Origin: JBBAEA01 sp041656175
Lineage (GTDB): Bacteria > Myxococcota_A > Bradymonadia > UBA4248
Assembly: GCA_041656175.1 (NCBI GenBank)
Contig: JBBAEA010000035.1
Location: 1-26,440, forward strand
Reading direction: 5' to 3'
Length of the DNA: 26,440 nucleotides
Part shown: positions 1-8,420 of the stretch, piece by piece
How the letters are laid out: the number at the start of each line of letters is the position of its first letter
How positions within the stretch are numbered: position 1 is the stretch's first letter
The notes under the pieces: model-generated
The model's input: the letters and a program-made list of their open reading frames with translations, nothing else
Databases searched by the model: none
What the model was told of the DNA's origin: nothing
Made by a program: the position numbers and the translations under genes

Positions 1-46
1 CGGCTGAGGCCGCGCGCGAAGCGGCCACAGCCTGGACGGCTGTGGC
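1..46. other. Two adjacent GC-rich hairpins at window edge
   Basis: The first 46 bases contain two neighbouring stem-loops: GGCCGC/GCGGCC, then CCACAGCC/GGCTGTGG with a five-base loop. No T-tract follows, so a rho-independent terminator is not well supported. This may be the tail of a gene or repeat element lying mostly outside the window. Confidence 0.35.
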
Positions 47-430
47 ACTAAGAAAGCACTCTTTTAAGCACTTTTCGAATAAAATGTCATTTTATCTTCA
101 CCCTGCCTTATTTTATTAGCATTTTTGCTTATATTTCTCTACAAAATGTCTCATTTTGTTTAAAACTGTATCGAATCTGTAAAATTATATTCACAATTTC
201 TAGTCGTGCAAAGGCCTCATTTCACAAAAGATCGACATTTTTAAGCAAAATAATGCCTTTCTCCCAAAGCTTAAGCTTAAATCGTGATTAAAATAATAAA
301 AAAGATAGCCCTTAGCATAGAGCTTCGAGATAAGCGCTTTTTTTGGGGAAAAGAAGGCGTCGTTGGCAAGATTTAGCTCTGACCGCGCCAAGGTCGCAGC
401 AGACGGCGAAAATGCTCAAACGTGTCAACA
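47..430. other. AT-rich noncoding stretch
   Basis: I see no gene here. A 63-codon minus-strand reading frame (200-391) has no recognisable family, no clear ribosome binding site and AT-biased low-complexity content, so I do not call it. The only structure I can point to is the pair of palindromes at 79-95 and 141-159. Confidence 0.5.
79..159. promoter_or_regulatory. Paired similar palindromes, possible operator
   Basis: Two related inverted repeats are visible: ATAAAATG-T-CATTTTAT at 79-95 and ACAAAATG-TCT-CATTTTGT at 141-159. Both have perfect 8-base arms sharing AAAATG/CATTTT. The centres (87 and 150) are 63 bp apart, close to six helical turns, which would suit a protein dimer pair on one face of the DNA. 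Operator function is inference; AT-rich DNA yields such palindromes by chance fairly often. Confidence 0.3.
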
Positions 431-455
431 AAGCGGTTAATCGCCGCTTTTTTTT
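431..455 (+). terminator. Intrinsic-terminator-like hairpin abutting a start codon
   Basis: AAGCGG (431-436) pairs with CCGCTT (444-449) around a 7-base loop and is followed by a run of eight T (448-455). The next three bases are the ATG of the pseudouridine synthase gene. The structure therefore occupies the place where a Shine-Dalgarno sequence would be. It could end transcription from upstream, or act as a leader attenuator of the gene. Confidence 0.5.
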
Positions 456-1178
456 ATGCTCCAATATCAAATACAAGCCCAAGACATATTATTCGAGGAT
501 GATGTCCTCATCGCGGTGAACAAAGCTAGCGGTTTACCGAGCCAAGCCTTGCGCGATTCCGATTGCGATCATCTCTACGCGGCTTTGCAGCGCTATTTAA
601 CTAAGGGCGCGTACTTGGGGCTTCACCACCGTCTTGATTTACAAACATCAGGGGTCGTACTTTTCACAAAGTCGCGCAGCGTCAATGCCAAAGTGGCTGC
701 TTTATTTCGAGATTCGCTCATACACAAGCGCTATGAAGCCATAGCCTTTGGTGCCCCGAGCATGCCAGAGCAATTTGTGGCCAAGAGCCCTATTGCTGCA
801 GTTCGCAACTCTTCACCACAACGCTTTAGCTGCAATTCCAGCGGCGGCAAGAACGCAAGAACAGAGTATTTTGTTAAGAATGAGTACGTGTTTGGCGACA
901 CTTCGGTCTACGATTTAGAGGCACTTCCTATAACAGGTCGTACACACCAAATACGAGTGCACCTAGAATCATTTTCGCTGCGTATTATCGGTGACAAGGT
1001 TTACGGTAGTGGACGACTGCCGATGCACGTACGCGGTATCGCGCCACGACGTATGTGTTTACACGCACAATCTCTAAGCTTCCCCCACCCTATTAGTGGA
1101 GAAGCCATAGAGATTATTGCGCCCAAACCCGAAGAATTCACTACGTTTTTAAATCGTATCGCTAAACTATGCCGATAA
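456..1178 (+). CDS. RluA-family RNA pseudouridine synthase
   Basis: The 240-residue protein is a pseudouridine synthase of the RluA family, which isomerises uridine in rRNA or tRNA in the cytoplasm. The N-terminal LFEDDVLIAVNKASGLPS segment and the catalytic motif HRLDLQTSG are clear, with D61 as the expected nucleophile. The usual basic residue after that Asp is Leu here. The second signature, GRTHQIRVHL, lies near residue 160. There is no N-terminal S4 domain, so this is the short form of the family. The ATG at 456 is chosen because the family begins about 10 residues before the VNK segment and an in-frame stop lies at 438-440. No Shine-Dalgarno is seen; a T-run terminator-like hairpin touches the ATG. 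The target RNA cannot be told from sequence alone. Confidence 0.88.
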   Translation: MLQYQIQAQDILFEDDVLIAVNKASGLPSQALRDSDCDHLYAALQRYLTKGAYLGLHHRLDLQTSGVVLFTKSRSVNAKVAALFRDSLIHKRYEAIAFGAPSMPEQFVAKSPIAAVRNSSPQRFSCNSSGGKNARTEYFVKNEYVFGDTSVYDLEALPITGRTHQIRVHLESFSLRIIGDKVYGSGRLPMHVRGIAPRRMCLHAQSLSFPHPISGEAIEIIAPKPEEFTTFLNRIAKLCR

Positions 1179-1188
1179 AGTTAGTGCA

Positions 1189-1204
1189 TATCGCATTTTA
1201 TGCG
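1189..1204. terminator. Possible bidirectional terminator between convergent genes
   Basis: The 28-base gap between the convergent stop codons holds CGCAT-TTT-ATGCG, a short perfect hairpin that reads the same on both strands. T-rich sequence follows on the plus strand. The stem has only five pairs, so termination is plausible but weak. The same 14-base core (TCGCATTTTATGCG) recurs inside the structured element at 22448-22592. Confidence 0.35.
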
Positions 1205-1206
1205 CT

Positions 1207-2115
1207 TTAATGTTTTCGCAAGAACTTCGCATGCCCAAACGGAATGAAGAGTAAAATCATGGTAAAGAGCAAAACAATCACCATCCCCATCGCTAGTGCG
1301 AACCAAGGCAAAGCTAGGAGCCGATCTTTTCTTTGATCCCACCAATGAATGCCTTGATCGCGGTACTCTTCATATTTCGCCTGTATAAATTCTATAAAAG
1401 CCAGCTCTTTTTGCGTGCTAAACTCACCGCGTACGATGCGTAAATTGCAGGGCAATTCACCGTTACATGTTTTTTGCAATAGGGTTCTAAGAAATAGTTT
1501 ATTGTCGAAGCTTTCCAACATCAGGTTTATGGCTAAGCTCGCGTCAGCTACAAAAAATATTTTACCCTTAATCCACGACTGTTCGTAATAAAAGCCCGCG
1601 TTCTGCGCGCCGATGAGCGGCACTAAATCATGGCTACGCGCTGGAAGCGGATGATTAAAGGCGATGGTTTTTGCTGAAGTATTAAGGCGTTTACTATCGA
1701 TGTCGAGTACAGGCAAATTGGGGTTTGCATTAATACAATTGTAGTCTTTGTACTGTTTCCAATGATGGGCGGGTTCAATGTTCCAGCCTATTTCCCGTAA
1801 AAAGCGGTATGAGCTGCCAAAATCGTCAAAGATGAGGATATTCACACCGTTTTGACTAAATTCTTTGAGTTCTTCGCGTGGTAGCGTCGTTGTTGGCCCC
1901 ACGAATATGATGCCATGCCATTTTTCGTCGTCACCAAAGAGGGCGTCTTTATACTCGCAGCTTGCGCCAAGTTGCGCGCAAGCCTGCAGCATGCCCTCTA
2001 ATCCGCGCCAATCGGCAGGCTGAGCCAACGCGTGCTTAGAAAAAATCGTCATCACTGCAAAAAGCAGAGTACAGAAAGTAATCTGTGTTAAAACAACGCC
2101 ACTGCGACTTTTCAT
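1207..2115 (-). CDS. Membrane-anchored DUF4350-like protein
   Basis: This 302-residue protein has an N-terminal signal or anchor segment (about residues 9-31, ending near ALAQ). A globular GATase-like domain follows, with segments such as GIIFVGPTTTLP, LKEFSQNGVNILIFDDFGSS and GKIFFVADASLAINLML. A second hydrophobic helix sits close to the C-terminus (about 278-295). This arrangement resembles DUF4350 proteins, often found beside MoxR/DUF58 gene sets, although no such neighbours are here. The ATG at 2115 is preferred over an in-frame TTG at 2133 because CCTCC (2127-2131, GGAGG on the coding strand) precedes it by 11 bases. The domain most likely faces the periplasm. Biochemical function is unknown. 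Confidence 0.6.
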   Translation of the reverse strand: MKSRSGVVLTQITFCTLLFAVMTIFSKHALAQPADWRGLEGMLQACAQLGASCEYKDALFGDDEKWHGIIFVGPTTTLPREELKEFSQNGVNILIFDDFGSSYRFLREIGWNIEPAHHWKQYKDYNCINANPNLPVLDIDSKRLNTSAKTIAFNHPLPARSHDLVPLIGAQNAGFYYEQSWIKGKIFFVADASLAINLMLESFDNKLFLRTLLQKTCNGELPCNLRIVRGEFSTQKELAFIEFIQAKYEEYRDQGIHWWDQRKDRLLALPWFALAMGMVIVLLFTMILLFIPFGHAKFLRKH

Positions 2116-2130
2116 AGGTCGCAATACCTC

Positions 2131-2163
2131 CAAAAAGCAAAGGTCCGCTGCTAACGCGGACCT
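2131..2163 (-). terminator. Intrinsic terminator after the Cys-rich lipoprotein gene
   Basis: On the minus strand AGGTCCGC/GCGGACCT form a perfect 8-bp stem with a 7-base loop, followed by TTTGCTTTTT. It lies 24 bases beyond the lipoprotein stop codon at 2188. The T-tract ends exactly where the Shine-Dalgarno of the next gene (start 2115) begins, so any read-through transcript would still supply that ribosome binding site. Confidence 0.75.
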
Positions 2164-2187
2164 CTACTTTAGCTTGTTGAAGTGAAC

Positions 2188-5034
2188 TTAATTAGCAGGA
2201 CAGAACTGCGCGTTCTGGCTTATGGATTCGTTATCGTCTTCTATACACTCGTGGAAATAGCCCATAGGACGCTCGCTCGTTTGTTCATCTACTACAAAGT
2301 AAAATTCTGCTGGGGGCGAAAGCGTCACTGTAGCATTATCAATGACAACGCTTTTGGCGTCCCATTCAAAGTTGACTTTAGCCTTTGCACCTGGGAGCAG
2401 AGGCTCGTTAAGTATGGCCTCACCAAGGTAGCCATCCTTACCCGAGTTGTTAGCATTCTTTGCATAAAACTTTACGCTTAAGCCTGCGCGTATGCCTAGG
2501 GAACCTTTATTTTCGATGTTTGCGATAAGCTTAACGTGAGCTGGGCAATGGTTAATATCGAATTCCAGATCGAGTGCCACGAGGTTAGGCGCATTAAACA
2601 TACCATCGGGTTGAACGTTTTGCCTGTAGTTGTTGAGCGATTTTACGAGCCAATTGCTTTTTGCCACTTTGGGCACCGTGCCGTCTTCATTGATATTGGT
2701 AACGTGGTAGTCGAATTGATTCCAAATACGTCGAGTTCTAACCCAGTGCTCTGGATCTTCGAAGACGCGAATGCCTGTATAACCTGAGTAATGATAGTCA
2801 TTGGAAACAACGACTATTTCACTGTGTCCGTCATTATCGACATCGACGACTAGCGGGTATTCATCGGCAGTGCCACTTGAGTTTTTGGGCGGTGGATCAA
2901 TGAGGTGTAGCGGTTTTCGCAAACCTGATGAGGCATCAATTTCATCGCTACCTAGCCCTTTGTAGATATGTAAATGAATTTCGTCAGCGTAGAGGACTTC
3001 AGAAACTCCGTCGCCCTCAAAGTCAAATACGCTAGATCCCGTTACAGCGCTGGAGTCGTCTTGGGTGTTAAAATCGGCCCAAAGTATGTCGCCATCATTC
3101 TTATAAACTACGTATGACCACCTTGTAGCCAAGCCGATGTCAGGTTTATTATCACCATCAAAGTCAGCCACTACAAGAGGACCGCCACCTGTAGCGCAGT
3201 GTCTTCTTCGATTAGTTTCTTGAGTTTCATTATCAAGCTCAGTCTCACAATATTTATCGCCAAATCTCGCATTAATACGATTGTAGTCCATTGGCATTTT
3301 GGATGACCATAGCTGATTTCTACTAAACATTCCCGTCTCTGAGTCTTTAAATAATTCGTAAACTTCAACGCGTCCTGGCTCTGGGGTGGGCTGCGATCGA
3401 GGTTCGAGGCCACCAGCAACCATAGTAATTTGTTCAGGTACAAGTTTACCGTTACTCGTATCGCTGCTCAAATCAATATCGGCAAGAACGCTAGTACCAG
3501 TGACAGTATCGCTGCTAATGATTTCGCAATCTTTGTTCCAAATTCGTGTGCCAATGATTTCGGGCTCGCCGTCACCGTCAATGTCGGCTACAGCGCTATT
3601 ACCCAAGCTTGCTTGACAGCGCCACTCGTAGGTATCTTCCGCTTCGTTGTATTGTATAATTCCAGCAGTCGAAACAATATGCGGATATTTACCACCATCG
3701 AGGTTTACGAATTTGTGCTTCGCACTGTTCTCTTGGAGTTCTGCGATAATTTTTAATTCGTAGCCACCATCTCCTGTGGGGAGCAAGTTAAGGATACGCG
3801 TTTTACCGATGCTTGTACCTGATACGATTTCGGGGTACTCATCGTTGTTAACTTTAGCGGCAGCTACGTTGTCATACGGATAGTCTACAGTATCCGCCAC
3901 AGCCAAGTCTCTGCCATCATCTCCGCTGATAACGCGCAATGCTGTCTTCCCAGTATAAGAGCCATTTCCAGCAGTTCTACTAAAAGCGGTAAAGACCACT
4001 TCGGGAACATCGTTTTCGTCGATTTTGCCATCGCCATTATCATCGGTAAGATTGATAACAATAGGTATGCGCATGACTTGATTAAACTCTGGCTTAAACT
4101 CTGGCGCTCCACCAGGCATGCTTTCGGTGGGCCAGTGCCACTTTAGTTTTGGATTAAACGCGCCTGGTTTTGGTTTAACAATGCAGGCGTTAGGATTTTC
4201 CTCTACAGCAACACAGGTGTTGGTGGTTAGTTCACAGAATTCATCTAGCTCACAATCGTTGATAGTCTCACAATCGGTACCCTTTGGCAGACATTTTTGG
4301 TAAATACAAAGCTCACCGCCAGCGCAGCAAAGCTCTTTACTTTCGCCACAACGCTGTCCATGGCACACGGGTAAACACTCCCCTGCTTCGCAAACATAAT
4401 TATCTTCGCAGCAAACGTTGCCACACTTTATTTTATCCCCGCAATGGAGCGTACAAACACCTTCATTGCATACTTCGTTACTCTTGCAGCATGATGTCCA
4501 AAACTCACCATCACAGCGATGTTGATCCTCCATGCAGCTATCTACACAACCAAGGCTTGAGTGGCAAAGTTGATCTTGATTACAGCATTCTTCATAGCAT
4601 TGTGGCTGTCCATCGTCGCAGATTGGCGCGCATACATCAATGTATTGGTCGCAAAGCATATCTTCACTACAGCATACACCATTGCAAATCTCCGTAGCGC
4701 ATACCTGGCACTCACCCTTTACACATAATTCATTGGCTTTACATGCGGGTTTGCATTCCTCGCTGGGGTCAACGCAAACGCTATTTACACACGTGGCTGG
4801 TGCAGTGCACTCGGGTACACATATAGTGCTAGGATCTACACAAACACCGTTAATACATACATTAGGTGCTTGGCAAGTCTCTTTGCATTTAGGGTCAGGT
4901 GTTACACATTTATTTTGAATGCAAACATTCGGCGCTCTGCACATTTCAGCGCAGTCAATTATTTTCCCGCTGATATCGTCTTCACAAGCATAAAATGTTG
5001 TTATACAAAGCAAGAACAATAGAGTTTTTTTCAT
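2188..5034 (-). CDS. Cys-rich lipoprotein with FG-GAP/VCBS repeats
   Basis: The start is placed at the ATG at 5034, 13 codons inside the longest frame. It follows a GGGGAG ribosome site and opens a lipoprotein signal (MKKTLLFLLCITTFYAC, Cys at about residue 17), giving 948 residues. About 270 residues of Cys-dense repeats follow, of the form C-x-APNVC-x-x-x-x-C-V and later NxCCxxxxxC, reminiscent of EGF- or dickkopf-like disulfide modules. The rest is an FG-GAP/VCBS-type propeller with calcium-loop motifs DDNGDGKID, DIDGDGEPEI, DFDGDNKPDI and DVDNDGHSEI. A C-terminal immunoglobulin-like or CARDB-like segment ends the chain. It is probably exposed at the outer membrane and folded with disulfides. 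Proteins of this build are common in Myxococcota and Bradymonadales; the ligand is unknown. It has its own terminator. Confidence 0.75.
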   Translation of the reverse strand: MKKTLLFLLCITTFYACEDDISGKIIDCAEMCRAPNVCIQNKCVTPDPKCKETCQAPNVCINGVCVDPSTICVPECTAPATCVNSVCVDPSEECKPACKANELCVKGECQVCATEICNGVCCSEDMLCDQYIDVCAPICDDGQPQCYEECCNQDQLCHSSLGCVDSCMEDQHRCDGEFWTSCCKSNEVCNEGVCTLHCGDKIKCGNVCCEDNYVCEAGECLPVCHGQRCGESKELCCAGGELCIYQKCLPKGTDCETINDCELDEFCELTTNTCVAVEENPNACIVKPKPGAFNPKLKWHWPTESMPGGAPEFKPEFNQVMRIPIVINLTDDNGDGKIDENDVPEVVFTAFSRTAGNGSYTGKTALRVISGDDGRDLAVADTVDYPYDNVAAAKVNNDEYPEIVSGTSIGKTRILNLLPTGDGGYELKIIAELQENSAKHKFVNLDGGKYPHIVSTAGIIQYNEAEDTYEWRCQASLGNSAVADIDGDGEPEIIGTRIWNKDCEIISSDTVTGTSVLADIDLSSDTSNGKLVPEQITMVAGGLEPRSQPTPEPGRVEVYELFKDSETGMFSRNQLWSSKMPMDYNRINARFGDKYCETELDNETQETNRRRHCATGGGPLVVADFDGDNKPDIGLATRWSYVVYKNDGDILWADFNTQDDSSAVTGSSVFDFEGDGVSEVLYADEIHLHIYKGLGSDEIDASSGLRKPLHLIDPPPKNSSGTADEYPLVVDVDNDGHSEIVVVSNDYHYSGYTGIRVFEDPEHWVRTRRIWNQFDYHVTNINEDGTVPKVAKSNWLVKSLNNYRQNVQPDGMFNAPNLVALDLEFDINHCPAHVKLIANIENKGSLGIRAGLSVKFYAKNANNSGKDGYLGEAILNEPLLPGAKAKVNFEWDAKSVVIDNATVTLSPPAEFYFVVDEQTSERPMGYFHECIEDDNESISQNAQFCPAN

Positions 5035-5232
5035 GATCTCCCCTTGGCTAAAAAATCGGCGTAGCAATGCCATTTTTAAGTGTAGAAAAATAAACGCTAC
5101 ATTTCAAGAGCTTGAATTTTATTTTGTTACTGACAGCTATGCACTATTCGGACGCTAGTCCCCATACATCAGAAATTCCTTAAACAAGCGAAGCATAATA
5201 TACAGCCAAACATGAGGTAGCTAGCCAGCAAC
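5035..5232. other. Leader region of the lipoprotein gene
   Basis: About 200 noncoding bases lie between the lipoprotein start and the structured element at 5233. The sequence is AT-rich, and I could not place a convincing -35/-10 pair or any RNA gene in it. Confidence 0.4.
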
Positions 5233-5377
5233 GGGGGGGTAGCGCGGGATCGCCTCGTAAAATACGCAATGAGCGCATTTTGTGCGTTGGATGAGCGTTT
5301 AGCGAATACAACGCACAAAATTGGGCGCGAATTGCAATATTTTACGAGGAAGCCCGCGCGTAGGGGGCACTCCCCCC
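5233..5377. repeat. Structured intergenic element, copy A
   Basis: This copy opens with GGGGGGGTAGCGCGGGATCG and closes with GCGCGTAGGGGGCACTCCCCCC. Nested pairings run through it: GCGCGGG with CCCGCGC, CTCGTAAAATA (5254-5264) with TATTTTACGAG (5338-5348), and GCATTTTGTGCGTTG with CAACGCACAAAATT around the centre. The whole 145 bp can thus fold as one long branched hairpin. It lies 8 bases beyond the kinase stop codon. Copy D at 22448 has the same frame with paired substitutions. Confidence 0.7.
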
Positions 5378-5385
5378 AAAAAACC

Positions 5386-7485
5386 TTAATAAGAGACGGT
5401 TTTAAGCGCTTCAATAAGTGTGTTGCATGAGTCGTAGCGATCGGCAGGTTTTTTATTCATGCAAGCTAGAATGATTTCTTCTAATTTGGGGTTAACGGAG
5501 GGGTTAACGGAGCTGGGGAGTGGCGGTGCTTCGTGAACGTGTTTGTAGGGCAGGTCACCTTTGAGGAAGGGCAGCGTGCCTGTGGCGAGTTCAAAGAGGG
5601 TTACGCCGAGTGAGTAGATGTCGGAGCGAGCGTCAACTTCGGTGCCTGTGACCTGTTCGGGTGACATGTAGTAGGGCGTTCCGATGGCTTGTGTATGCTC
5701 GTTAATGTTTTCATCAAGCACTTTGGCGAGGCCAAGGTCGAGGATCTTGAGGGTTTTGTCTTTTTTGGCAAGCATTATGTTGCCAGACTTAACGTCACGG
5801 TGAATGATACCGTTGTCGTGCGCATATTGTAGTCCGCGGCAAGCGTGGATGGCGAGCTGGGTTAGGAATTTAGTTGGGAAGGGGCCGGTCTGAGTAACGA
5901 GTTGCTTAAGAGTTTTTCCGTCGATAAACTCCATGGCGAGGAAAACGTCGCCGTTGGTGAGTTTACCGATGTCGAAGATGGTAACGATGTTGATATGTTG
6001 GAGTTGTGCAGAGGCACGAGCTTCACGGATAAAGTAATCGCGTGCGACGTCATTGTCTTTGAGTTTTTGGCTTAGAACTTTAAGGGCAACGGTGCGGTTG
6101 AGTATAAGGTCGGTTGCGCGGTAGACTACGCCCATGCCGCCGTGGGCTACTTCTTCGATAATATCGTATCGCTCGCTCTCTGCGGTCGGGATATCATCGA
6201 GTGATACAAACATGCCCGAACCGATGGTGCGAACTCGCTGGCGTTCATAAGTCGAAGGACGCCTACGCGACCCGATATCTTGCAAAGGTTTTATCTCATT
6301 GTCAGCCTCGCCTGTAAGTGTTCTGGCGCGCTTGACTTGTTTTGCGGTTAGCATCGCAACCCGTTCACCGATGTCGCGAAAGTTGGGATCTTTTTCGTAG
6401 ACGTAGAGATAGTACTTTAGCGCGTCAGCATATTCCCCTATGGCTTCGAAGCAGTAGGCTGCTTTATAATTGATTTTGATACTTTGTTCTTGGGTGAGGC
6501 TGTCGTTTTCGATGACAGTATAGTGTTGTAGTGCACTGTCAAAACGTTTTTGCTTGCAAAGGATATCGGCTTGTAGTTCGCTTGCCTCTGCGAAATCGGG
6601 TGAGTTCTTTTGGATTTTTCCTAAAATGGTTAAAGCATCGTTGAGTCTGCGCTTAAGAATAAGGCTTTTACCAATTTTAAGGTAGTTATTCTTTTTGGCT
6701 AGCATCCTAAACTCAGCTTGCGAGTCACCGAGGGCACGATAAATGTCCGCGGCTTTTTCGTAGTTTCCGATTTTCTCGAAAGCTTTTGCTGCTTCAGGAA
6801 GCGAATTTTGTCGCAAGAAAAGTAGTGCCGCTAATTCGTAATTTTCTTCATCCCAATAGCCTTTTGCAGTTTCGCGCAAGGCTTGGGTTTTTTCGAGAAT
6901 TTCGTAAGCTTTCTCGCGTTTTTCGGGCTTGGTGAGGTAGTATTTTGCAGCAATAACCGCCATAGCCAAGCTCATGGGTATAGCCGCCAAATCACCTTCC
7001 GTTAAGTCGTAATCGTAATCAAAGGCAGCGACTTGCATTTGCATCTGCTTATCAATGAGACCAGCCTTTTGATAGCATACGATGGCATTCATATAGCGGT
7101 TCAAAGACTCGTAAATGCGAGCACTTTCCTCGAAACGGCCTGCTTTTTGGTAGAGTTGTGCTGCTTGCTCAAAGAGTTTCTGCTTCATCCGTATGGCGGC
7201 AGCCTCAACGTACAATTCGTGCGTCGTATAAAACTCTGCGAGCCGCGCATCGTTGCCATGGCGCTCATACCACTCTCTTGCTTCTTCAATTCTCCCATGT
7301 CTTTCGAGTATGGTCGCAGCGTTGAGCAACAATCCCTCTTTGGAACACAAATCTAGCGCCAGATCTATCCGTTCATTATTTGCCAATAATTCGACAGCTT
7401 TATCATACTCACTTTTACTCAAGTGTAGCTCGAGCTGCGATTTCAGAGCTTTGGGTAAATCCTCAAAGCCAAGTGACAAGGACAT
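5386..7485 (-). CDS. Cytoplasmic TPR-Ser/Thr protein kinase
   Basis: This 699-residue protein joins about 380 residues of helical tetratricopeptide-like repeats (for example AAQLYQKAGRFEESARIYE) to a C-terminal Hanks-type kinase domain (about 439-695). Kinase landmarks are the glycine loop VAHGGMGVVY, VALK (K469), HRDVKSGN (catalytic D564), DLG in place of the usual DFG (D583), GTPYYMSPEQ and SDIYSLG. All catalytic residues are present, so an active kinase is expected. There is no membrane helix or signal peptide, unlike receptor-type PknB proteins, and the TPR part is N-terminal. The ATG is preceded by AGGAGG with a 10-base gap. A likely promoter lies at 7595-7623. The repeats probably recruit partners or substrates; these are unknown. 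Confidence 0.92.
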   Translation of the reverse strand: MSLSLGFEDLPKALKSQLELHLSKSEYDKAVELLANNERIDLALDLCSKEGLLLNAATILERHGRIEEAREWYERHGNDARLAEFYTTHELYVEAAAIRMKQKLFEQAAQLYQKAGRFEESARIYESLNRYMNAIVCYQKAGLIDKQMQMQVAAFDYDYDLTEGDLAAIPMSLAMAVIAAKYYLTKPEKREKAYEILEKTQALRETAKGYWDEENYELAALLFLRQNSLPEAAKAFEKIGNYEKAADIYRALGDSQAEFRMLAKKNNYLKIGKSLILKRRLNDALTILGKIQKNSPDFAEASELQADILCKQKRFDSALQHYTVIENDSLTQEQSIKINYKAAYCFEAIGEYADALKYYLYVYEKDPNFRDIGERVAMLTAKQVKRARTLTGEADNEIKPLQDIGSRRRPSTYERQRVRTIGSGMFVSLDDIPTAESERYDIIEEVAHGGMGVVYRATDLILNRTVALKVLSQKLKDNDVARDYFIREARASAQLQHINIVTIFDIGKLTNGDVFLAMEFIDGKTLKQLVTQTGPFPTKFLTQLAIHACRGLQYAHDNGIIHRDVKSGNIMLAKKDKTLKILDLGLAKVLDENINEHTQAIGTPYYMSPEQVTGTEVDARSDIYSLGVTLFELATGTLPFLKGDLPYKHVHEAPPLPSSVNPSVNPKLEEIILACMNKKPADRYDSCNTLIEALKTVSY

Positions 7486-7555
7486 AGGTTTGTAGCCTCC
7501 TGAACGTTTTCGTACTTACTTTCACTGCTTCCGTGTTCCTCAATAAGTTCGACCC

Positions 7556-7576
7556 TTGTGTTTTTACAGAACACAA
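7556..7576 (-). promoter_or_regulatory. Leader hairpin of the kinase gene
   Basis: TTGTGTT (7556-7562) and AACACAA (7570-7576) form a perfect 7-bp stem with a 7-base loop. It sits between the predicted transcription start near 7588 and the kinase ribosome binding site. It could be an operator or an mRNA leader structure; nothing distinguishes these from sequence alone. Confidence 0.35.
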
Positions 7577-7594
7577 AAATACAGACCGTACTTG

Positions 7595-7623
7595 TTAATA
7601 CACGTTTCAAAGCCCTATGTAAA
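7595..7623 (-). promoter_or_regulatory. Sigma70-type promoter for the kinase gene
   Basis: Reading the minus strand, TTTACA (7623-7618) and TATTAA (7600-7595) are separated by exactly 17 bases, five of six matches to each consensus hexamer. Transcription would begin near 7588 and give a leader of about 100 bases before the kinase ATG at 7485. Confidence 0.5.
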
Positions 7624-7744
7624 CAAATCATAGAAAAGCTATACAGACGCGTTAATAGGCAAAACACAGAAAATTAAGGACACGATCATCCCCCTTCTTT
7701 GAGTAGTGATATATGTCGATTTTGCAATACCCTTACTAAATAGA

Positions 7745-7900
7745 TTTATTACTTAAATCCGCCTTAAAATTGCAAAGAAGAGATATTTGTACTTTCTTTT
7801 TTCCTAACATCGCATCAAAATGGCTAAGAAAAGATATTTTTGCTTTCTTCTTTTCTTCCTTGTTTCCTAGAATCCGCAGCAAAATGGCAAAGGAAAGCCT
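7745..7900. repeat. Degenerate AT-rich repeats
   Basis: Three imperfect units start at ATCCGCCTTAAAATTGC, ATCGCATCAAAATGGC and ATCCGCAGCAAAATGGC. Each continues with an A/G-rich stretch, and the first two then run into long pyrimidine runs (CTTTCTTTTTTCC and CTTTCTTCTTTTCTTCC). TTTCCTAGAATC between units two and three also occurs near 9930, just before the tandem repeat at 9953. I see no reading frame here; the rest of 7625-8137 also shows no gene. Confidence 0.5.
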
Positions 7901-8038
7901 TATTCGATTTTTTGACTAAGTTCAAACAAGCCAAAATAGCTTTCCACACTTGAGTCTAGCTGCGTTTTTGGCAATTTTCACATTCATCAGAACATCTCTA
8001 AAGGCTATCGCGCTTTGTAGTTATTTTTGACGTAGTAC

Positions 8039-8061
8039 ATTGATTTTATTGACTTTATTTT
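8039..8061 (+). repeat. 23-bp inverted repeat, left copy
   Basis: ATTGATTTTATTGACTTTAT plus TTT at this site is found as an exact reverse complement at 11249-11271. The pair brackets the GspE-N gene, rnpB and the PilZ-like gene. Confidence 0.6.
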
Positions 8062-8137
8062 TGCACTTCACCTAACTTTTCCTAATTTACACTCGCTGTT
8101 GCGGAAATCCTTTAAGGATGAGCCAAATAATCGCAGT

Positions 8138-8345
8138 GGGGGCGTTGCGGGGGCTAGAGCCCCCGCTGAGGGGGAGCCGAAACGAGCAAAACTAAATGTT
8201 TTGCGAGTTGATGGCTCAATGAGACTAGATTTGCGCAATCGAACGCAAGCCTGCGTGAGTGCAGCGCAAATCGTAGTCGGAATTGTGGAATGTGGCAAAC
8301 CCGCGCAAAGCGCGGGGTTGACACGCAGGGGGACACTTCCCCCAC
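8138..8345. repeat. Structured intergenic element, copy B
   Basis: The element runs from GGGGGCGTTGCGGGGGCT to CACGCAGGGGGACACTTCCCCC. It contains the perfect hairpin GCGGGGGC-TAGA-GCCCCCGC, then TGAGGGGGAG, an insert of about 115 bases, and the hairpin CCCGCGC-AAA-GCGCGGG. Copy C at 15333-15430 is a shorter, reverse-oriented relative. A minus-strand frame across the end reads GEVSPCVSTPRFARVC, close to GEVSPYVATPRFARVC in copy C. The short distal frames do not look like genes. Confidence 0.65.
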
Positions 8346-8420
8346 AAAAGTAAAAAGCATAAACATCGGATGAATCCGCGCTTGCCTCAAGTTGAAGCCC
8401 GTCATTCGCGCGGCGTGGCT

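Noticed and set aside
200..391. 63-codon minus-strand frame as a gene
   Set aside because: There is no ribosome site, no recognisable family, and the sequence is AT-rich and low in complexity.
8068..8405. Overlapping small frames reading GEVSPCVSTPRFARVC as a conserved gene
   Set aside because: The similarity to the frame at 15330 follows from the shared repeat element; there is no ribosome site or fixed length.
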